Shown here: positions 63,101 through 64,000 of the stretch, in pieces
How the letters are laid out: every line of letters starts with the position of its first letter
How positions within the stretch are numbered: the first letter of the stretch is position 1
DNA from: Clytia hemisphaerica
Taxonomy: Eukaryota; Cnidaria; Hydrozoa; Leptothecata; Clytiidae
Reading direction: 5' to 3'
Length of the DNA stretch: 64,000 bases
NCBI GenBank assembly: GCA_902728285.1
Contig: CACVBU010000805.1
Span: 255,726 to 319,725 of the forward strand
Translations under genes and position numbers: made by a program
Notes under the pieces: model-generated
What the model was told of the DNA's origin: nothing
What the model saw: only the letters and a program-made list of their open reading frames with translations
The model's database searches: none

Positions 63101-63820
63101 GGTGCCTTGATGGACGCCATGGTAGATAATTGCAAGAAGTTTGGTTTGCAATCTACAGATTGGTACCTCAAGAAGATTATACAGGTTTATTTTATCATCT
63201 TGCATTACTTAGTGCTTAAATGGGGGTCGTTATGGAAAGAAGGCTTTGCCTAGACTTCAGATTGACAATTTCGTGACAATTAGCAAAAAGTTGACCGTCT
63301 AGCCAAGAACTAACTGACTTTACGTGGTTCATGATTTTTCGTTTACTTTATATAGTGACTTTCAGTTAACTTCTGAACATCATTTTGGAATTTTTTTTCA
63401 CACTGCTTCATGCTTAAACTATCAGTATCAAAGACTCTGGGACTTCATGAATGGTGGCGGAGTGATATCAAGAGAAATTTATTGACAGGAAAAACTTTCT
63501 ATTTTAGATCTATTGAGAAATAAAGAATTTACTAATGATTGCTACACGATGTCTCATACTGGCGCAATCTCCAGGCAATGCAGTGTATCAAATAAAATTG
63601 AAATAAAATCTACAATCACTGCATTGCCTGAAGATTAATTGCGCCAGCATGAAATATCGTTCTTTATTTCTCAAGATTTCTCTTAAATCTTTTTTAACTT
63701 TCTTGAGCACTTTGTGATTCTATTTATTTCTCTGTGTTTTAGATCTACGAAATGATGATCGTTCGCCACGGTTTCATGATTGTTGGTGAACCTCTAGGTG
63801 GAAAAACTATGGCTTACAAG
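28267..63820 (+). CDS. DNAH7-like: axonemal inner-arm dynein heavy chain (DNAH3/7/12 group), 5' 40% of gene
   Basis: This is the motor subunit of a single-headed inner dynein arm, which slides axonemal doublets in motile cilia. Thirty-six exons, all GT-AG with consistent phases, give about 1,642 residues. The order is tail, linker, AAA1 with P-loop GPAGTGKT (about residue 1350) and Walker [10 protein letters not shown] (about 1397), sensor [11 protein letters not shown] (about 1450), and AAA2 with P-loop GEPLGGKT (about 1634). Family length is about 4,000 residues, so roughly 60% lies beyond the right edge. Conserved blocks such as [23 protein letters not shown] and [16 protein letters not shown] place it near DNAH7, but DNAH3 and DNAH12 cannot be excluded by eye. 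The first exon is tentative. Introns average about 1 kb and are full of mobile elements. Confidence 0.93.
30883..31292. mobile_element. CATAG-ended element C, 410 bp, 5-bp target duplication
   Basis: CATAGTGTGCACCCCCCCCC at the left and CTTGCACACTATG at the right form an 11-bp terminal inverted repeat. CATAT is duplicated on both sides (30878-30882, 31293-31297). The interior repeats AGGTGGGA many times. It lies in a dynein intron. Confidence 0.82.
32900..33180. repeat. dispersed repeat, copy 2 (pair with 6870-7200)
   Basis: CCCTTAGGAACCGTGGCATT, then ACACAACCACAT, then GGCCTGGCAAAACTTTTTAT and AAAGTATATTACAACAGG match the copy at 6870-7200 in order and orientation. It begins close to the exon 7 donor (32903). 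Confidence 0.65.
33338..33460 (+). mobile_element. retroposon 3' end with ACTT tail, copy 1
   Basis: CTATATCGTGCGGCCACCTC, then CTATGAGTATGGTC, CTCGCTTATTTAGACAAATA and a (CTTA)n tail. The same segment occurs at 53182-53301. A constant 3' end with a simple-repeat tail suggests the 3' terminus of a non-LTR retrotransposon or its SINE. Confidence 0.6.
33566..33722 (+). repeat. minisatellite, CAACTCCCCAACTCACGACT units
   Basis: Roughly seven units of about 22-23 bp (CAACTCCCCAACTCACGACT plus AC) occur in tandem with small variants. The open reading through it (33516-33752) is a repeat artefact. Confidence 0.85.
35135..35215 (+). mobile_element. tRNA-like SINE head relic
   Basis: GACGACTGAGTGGTCAGGGC (A-box-like, reminiscent of a Leu/Ser tRNA) is followed by TTTCGAATCCCCGC (B-box-like). 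It lies in a dynein intron. It cannot fold into an intact tRNA as far as I can see. Confidence 0.45.
35785..36028 (-). mobile_element. tRNA-derived SINE (family 2, copy 1)
   Basis: Minus strand head: CGTAGTGCAGTGGTAGAGCA (A box), then GTGGGTTCAACCCC (B box), followed by GGGTCATACCAAAGA and a body ending AGGAGCCTTCGGGTCGCAT near 35805. Its body and head recur at 49925-50802. It ends about 40 nt before dynein exon 11. Confidence 0.82.
36607..37219. mobile_element. GGACCTACC-ended element, copy 1
   Basis: TTTTTTGGACCTACC at the left and GGTAGGTCCATAAAA at the right are inverted. Interior landmarks are GTGGAGGTCCTATAAATTAA, CGTTCGTTC runs, TGTGACGGAGCCCGATTTT and AATCACTATTAATAAGCATA. The same elements occur in 54769-56684. 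Confidence 0.75.
37716..38830. mobile_element. CATGG-ended element B, 1115 bp, 5-bp target duplication
   Basis: CATGGTTTCTGCC at the left and GGCAGAAACCATG at the right are perfect 13-bp inverted repeats, each followed inward by a C/G-rich CCCCTTA-type tract. AAAAC is duplicated at 37711-37715 and 38831-38835. Many CCCCCCTT words lie near both ends. The ORF at 38079-38285 has no recognised motif. Confidence 0.88.
39094..39707. mobile_element. TAA-flanked inverted-repeat element, 614 bp
   Basis: GGCGTGGTTACATTACATTA at 39094 is mirrored by TAATGTAGTGTAACCACGGC ending at 39707. Similarity continues inward through a TTTTTTAATCAA block (about 60 bp). TAA on each side fits a 3-bp target duplication like those of PIF/Harbinger elements. 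Non-coding. Confidence 0.8.
39848..39943 (+). repeat. 48-bp tandem duplication including the exon 12 splice acceptor
   Basis: The 48-bp segment ending GTGATTTATACAG at 39943 is preceded by an almost identical copy ending at 39895, so exon 12 of the dynein gene has two equivalent acceptors. The upstream one would add 48 nt, which in the correct phase contains a TGA stop at 39932-39934. Confidence 0.9.
39944..57224 (+). CDS. DNAH7-like: dynein heavy chain exons 12-29 (tail and linker)
   Basis: Exons: 39944-40080, 40680-40785, 41483-41661, 42275-42459, 43518-43641, 44047-44113, 44884-44970, 45517-45661, 46510-46721, 47161-47252, 48457-48571, 48961-49131, 49702-49827, 50921-51057, 51928-52129, 53649-53780, 54403-54592, 57026-57224. 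Conserved linker blocks include [11 protein letters not shown] (46690), [14 protein letters not shown] (48500), [20 protein letters not shown] (49000), [20 protein letters not shown] (50955), [20 protein letters not shown] (51950) and [13 protein letters not shown] (57188). Exons 17-18 are predicted to be coiled-coil-like (many Glu/Lys). Exon 20 uses a less usual AAG acceptor. Confidence 0.92.
40265..40562. mobile_element. CCTTA-ended word element I (GGCGGGGATTTAATTTGGCG)
   Basis: TA flanks both sides. The ends CCTTAAGTGGATAAATTTTG and CAAAATTTATCCAAATAAG are inverted. The body repeats TTTGGCGGGGATTTAATTTG several times on one strand and its reverse complement near the right end. Confidence 0.85.
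41946..42166. mobile_element. CCAAGC-ended miniature element, copy 1
   Basis: Left CCAAGCTATACCCACCATCT then TTGATCGG. Right CCGATCAAAAGATTTTGCTT then GG. A reverse-oriented relative lies at about 62018-62192 (AACTCCGATCAAAGACGGCG; GGTACCTTAATGGTAGTAGC). Both are in dynein introns. Confidence 0.65.
42489..42719. mobile_element. CATAGTCCGTATAAA element, copy 1
   Basis: CATAGTCCGTATAAAA at the left and TTTTATACGGACTATG at the right form a perfect 16-bp terminal inverted repeat. It is the reverse-oriented relative of 62692-62927. It starts 30 nt after the exon 15 donor. No target duplication is visible for this copy. Confidence 0.85.
43159..43436. mobile_element. GGCTTTTCCAGAAAAAA element with CCCCTGGAATTCC words, copy 1
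   Basis: GGGCTTTTCCAGAAAAAAAC, then TGTTGAGGAG, is mirrored by CTCCTCAACAGGGGGTG, then TTTTTTCTGGAAAAGCC. The word CCCC(C)TGGAATTCC is repeated in the interior. Copy 2 is at 47992-48248, and a fragment with the same word is at about 46975-47090. Confidence 0.78.
44258..44534. mobile_element. CCTTA-ended word element J (TTTTGGCGAGGACTTA)
   Basis: TA flanks both sides. The left CCTTAAGGGAACTTATTTCG and the right AGTTCCCGTCAAAAAAAGTT CCCTAGT are partly inverted. The body repeats ATTTTGGCGAGGACTTATTT/AATTCGCCAAAATTAGTTCC-type words in both orientations. Confidence 0.7.
45682..45900. repeat. intronic repeat, copy 1 (pair with 54067-54300)
   Basis: GATATCGTTTGCTTA, CAAGATTGGTCAGAAAGAGG, CACAATATAACAATAGG, ACACTGTCCT and ATGTGTCTGATATGAAA occur in the same order and orientation in both copies, with about 80% identity by eye. 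Confidence 0.75.
47992..48248. mobile_element. GGCTTTTCCAGAAAAAA element, copy 2
   Basis: CTTTTCCAGAAAAAAACCTT at the left and GACCTCCTCAACAGGGGTAT, then TTTTTTTGGAAAAGCCC, at the right. The words GGAATTCCA/CCAGAATTCCAGAGG lie inside. Confidence 0.72.
48262..48414. mobile_element. hairpin miniature element, 153 bp
   Basis: TCATGATATGCACCACTG and CAGTGGTGCATATCATGA are perfect 18-bp ends. A second stem CCAATACGTCACTT / AAGTGACGTATTGG lies around the centre. It ends 42 nt before dynein exon 22. Confidence 0.85.
49925..50802 (-). mobile_element. tRNA-derived SINE (family 2, copy 2), split by a nested element
   Basis: 49925-50094 matches the body of the SINE at 35785-36028 (AACCGCAGTCG, CCCTGGATTGCTTCACTCAC, TCTTTTAATTGC). 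50694-50802 matches its head (AAATCTTTGGTATGACCCGG, GATTGAACCCACGATC). The nested element at 50095-50688 separates them. Confidence 0.85.
50095..50688. mobile_element. CATAG-ended element A, 594 bp, 5-bp target duplication, inside a SINE
   Basis: CATAGTTTCTACCCCCCCCC at the left and TCTAGAAACTATG at the right give an 11-bp terminal repeat with C/G runs just inside. CACTT is duplicated at 50090-50094 and 50689-50693. Removing the element and one CACTT restores the SINE sequence found at 35930. Both subterminal zones hold CCCCTTA/TAAGGGG words. Confidence 0.9.
51070..51165. mobile_element. 96-bp palindromic element with phased (A/G)ACGTT boxes
   Basis: CCAGCTGGCACACAACGTT and AACGTTGTGTGCCAGCTGG are perfect 19-bp ends. 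(A/G)ACGTT boxes start at 51083, 51094, 51105, 51116, 51125, 51136 and 51147, so spacings are 11, 11, 11, 9, 11 and 11. It starts 13 nt after the exon 25 donor (51057). Confidence 0.85.
51254..51576. mobile_element. CCTTA-ended word element K (AGTCGGCCTTAATTTT)
   Basis: TA flanks both sides. CCTTATCGGCCAAAAC and GTTTTGGCCGATAAGG are perfect 16-bp ends. The word AGTCGGCC(TT)AATTTT appears at least five times on the left and again on the right. Confidence 0.88.
52154..52390. mobile_element. CACG(T/C)TTTT miniature element copy 3
   Basis: CACGTTTTTATAAGAAC and GTTCTTATAAAAAACGTG are inverted ends. The interior AAGAACATTTTGAGGCTT matches 6540-6832. The right flank is TA and the left is CA. It starts 24 nt after the exon 26 donor. 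Confidence 0.78.
52539..52711. mobile_element. CAGTTGACTCTC miniature element (TA-flanked)
   Basis: CAGTTGACTCTCTCTAATTC and GAATTAGCGAGAGTCGACTG are inverted ends flanked by TA, a typical Tc1/mariner-type miniature element. Diverged relatives rich in AACTCGAA/TTATGGAGACTC words lie near 40835-40990 and 43800-43996. Confidence 0.82.
53182..53301 (+). mobile_element. retroposon 3' end with ACTT tail, copy 2
   Basis: TATATCGTGCGGCCACCTCC through GGACAAATAAATCACTTACT matches 33338-33460. It is inserted between two copies of a local duplication (TTGTACTTAAAAGGGTTATT at about 53093 and 53574). Confidence 0.62.
53801..54030 (+). repeat. local tandem duplication, about 105-bp units
   Basis: AACGGGGTTATACCTTTTTA through CTACTGCTTGAGGTATGTAT occurs twice (53801-53903 and 53922-54030). 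The second copy contains an extra 10-bp repeat (ACATAGGAAT). It directly follows dynein exon 27. Confidence 0.88.
54067..54300. repeat. intronic repeat, copy 2 (pair with 45682-45900)
   Basis: Matches the earlier copy over GATATCGTTTGCTTA, CAGATTGGTCAAAAAGAGG, CACAATATAACAATAGGCAG and GTGTCTGATATGAAA. Confidence 0.75.
54769..56684. mobile_element. GGACCTACC-ended elements, nested or tandem copies
   Basis: Starts of the element seen at 36607 recur at 54769 and 55550 (GACCTACCCCGGTGGGGTGG, CCTATAAATTAACC, CGTTCGTCCG runs). The block TGTGACGGAGCCCGATTTTC recurs at about 54900, 55370, 55710 and 56221. The unique right end GGTAGGTCCATAAAA is at 56684. At least three incomplete copies are stacked in one dynein intron. 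Confidence 0.72.
57562..62479 (+). CDS. DNAH7-like: dynein heavy chain exons 30-34 (AAA1 motor module)
   Basis: Exons: 57562-57670, 58399-58518, 60771-60950, 61817-61908, 62278-62479. Exon 30 carries the Walker A loop GPAGTGKT and exon 31 the Walker [10 protein letters not shown] with catalytic Glu. Exon 32 has sensor [12 protein letters not shown], exon 33 [17 protein letters not shown], and exon 34 [20 protein letters not shown] with the sensor II Arg region. AAA1 is the main ATP-hydrolysing site of dynein. All key residues are intact. Confidence 0.95.
59200..60419. mobile_element. CAGTAT(G/A)TGGCCCCC element, 1.2 kb, TA-flanked
   Basis: CAGTATGTGGCCCCCAAAAC and GTTTTGGGGGCCATATACTG are inverted and flanked by TA. 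GGCCCCCAAAACGGAGGT-type words recur inside at about 59393, 59553 and 60376. CAGT ends with TA duplication fit Tc1/mariner. No transposase reading frame is seen. Confidence 0.82.
61379..61578. mobile_element. CCTTA-ended word element L (GACGAAAATTTTCCCC)
   Basis: TA flanks both sides. CCTTATCGGGGAAAACTTCG and CGAAGTTTTCCCCGATATTG are inverted. GACGAAAATTTTCCCC and its reverse complement fill the 200-bp body. Confidence 0.86.
62692..62927. mobile_element. CATAGTCC(G/A)TATAAA element, copy 2, 7-bp target duplication
   Basis: CATAGTCCATATAAAA and TTTTATACGGACTATG are the ends. GTTACAG is duplicated at 62685-62691 and 62928-62934. The interior is the reverse complement of the copy at 42489-42719 (GATCAAAAAGCGAGCAAAAC, AGATTTAATCACATG). 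Confidence 0.88.
63032..63820 (+). CDS. DNAH7-like: dynein heavy chain exons 35-36 (start of AAA2)
   Basis: Exons 63032-63184 and 63743-63820 encode [15 protein letters not shown] and [20 protein letters not shown] with the AAA2 P-loop completed by KT. The donor gtgagt at 63821 shows that the gene continues past the window. Confidence 0.94.
63450..63690. mobile_element. hairpin miniature element near exon 36
   Basis: Arms: CAAGAGAAATTT, GAGAAATAAAGAA, CTGGCGCAATCTCCAGGCAA on the left. TTGCCTGAAGATTAATTGCG, GTTCTTTATTTCTC, AAGATTTCTCTTAAA on the right. It is centred near 63590 and ends about 50 nt before dynein exon 36. Confidence 0.75.
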
Positions 63821-64000
63821 GTGAGTAAATGATCATCAAAAGCAGTTCACTCATAATGCGTAATTTGGTAAAGAACCGTCCTCACCTGTTCATATTTAAA
63901 GAATTTCTTTGACAAATAAGCCTGTAGAAGTACATTGCTCAGCATAGCTGCTTGATCTATTTTTTGAAAGTTGAAAATTGGATATTTTCATGTAGTGATC

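Overview
This is animal-type nuclear DNA: AT-rich, intron-rich, with long gene-free stretches packed with transposable elements. No bacterial features are present. Two conserved protein-coding genes can be assembled exon by exon, with consistent GT-AG junctions and reading phases. The axonemal dynein means a ciliated eukaryote, and the Penelope-like element, tRNA-derived SINEs and many miniature inverted-repeat elements suggest an invertebrate animal. I cannot name the species.

Left part (1-13.1 kb): a rearranged Penelope-like retroelement (1-1365) and a tRNA-derived SINE abut a minus-strand gene for tepsin, the ENTH-domain accessory protein of the AP-4 adaptor. Its exons run from 13093 down to about 1831. 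The first exon and the C-terminal end were not found or lie outside the window. One tepsin intron (7641-13020) carries a 4.9-kb foldback element made of an inverted, hierarchical GGGAC-rich tandem array.

Middle (13.1-28.3 kb): no gene recognised. It holds a decayed DDE-type transposase, elements with TTAA or TA target duplications, SINEs, and several elements made of one short word repeated many times.

Right part (28.3-64 kb): one plus-strand gene for a single-headed inner-arm axonemal dynein heavy chain (DNAH3/7/12 group, closest by eye to DNAH7). Thirty-six exons, the first one tentative, give about 1,642 residues: tail, linker, AAA1, and AAA2 up to its P-loop. The gene runs off the right edge. 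Its introns hold most of the remaining elements, several within 20-30 nt of splice sites.

The least familiar content is the mobile DNA. There is a group of TA-flanked elements sharing a CCTTA terminus but each built from a different internal word. A second group has CAT(A/G)G ends, subterminal C/G runs and 5-bp target duplications. A third notable item is a 96-bp palindrome with ACGTT boxes at 11-bp spacing.
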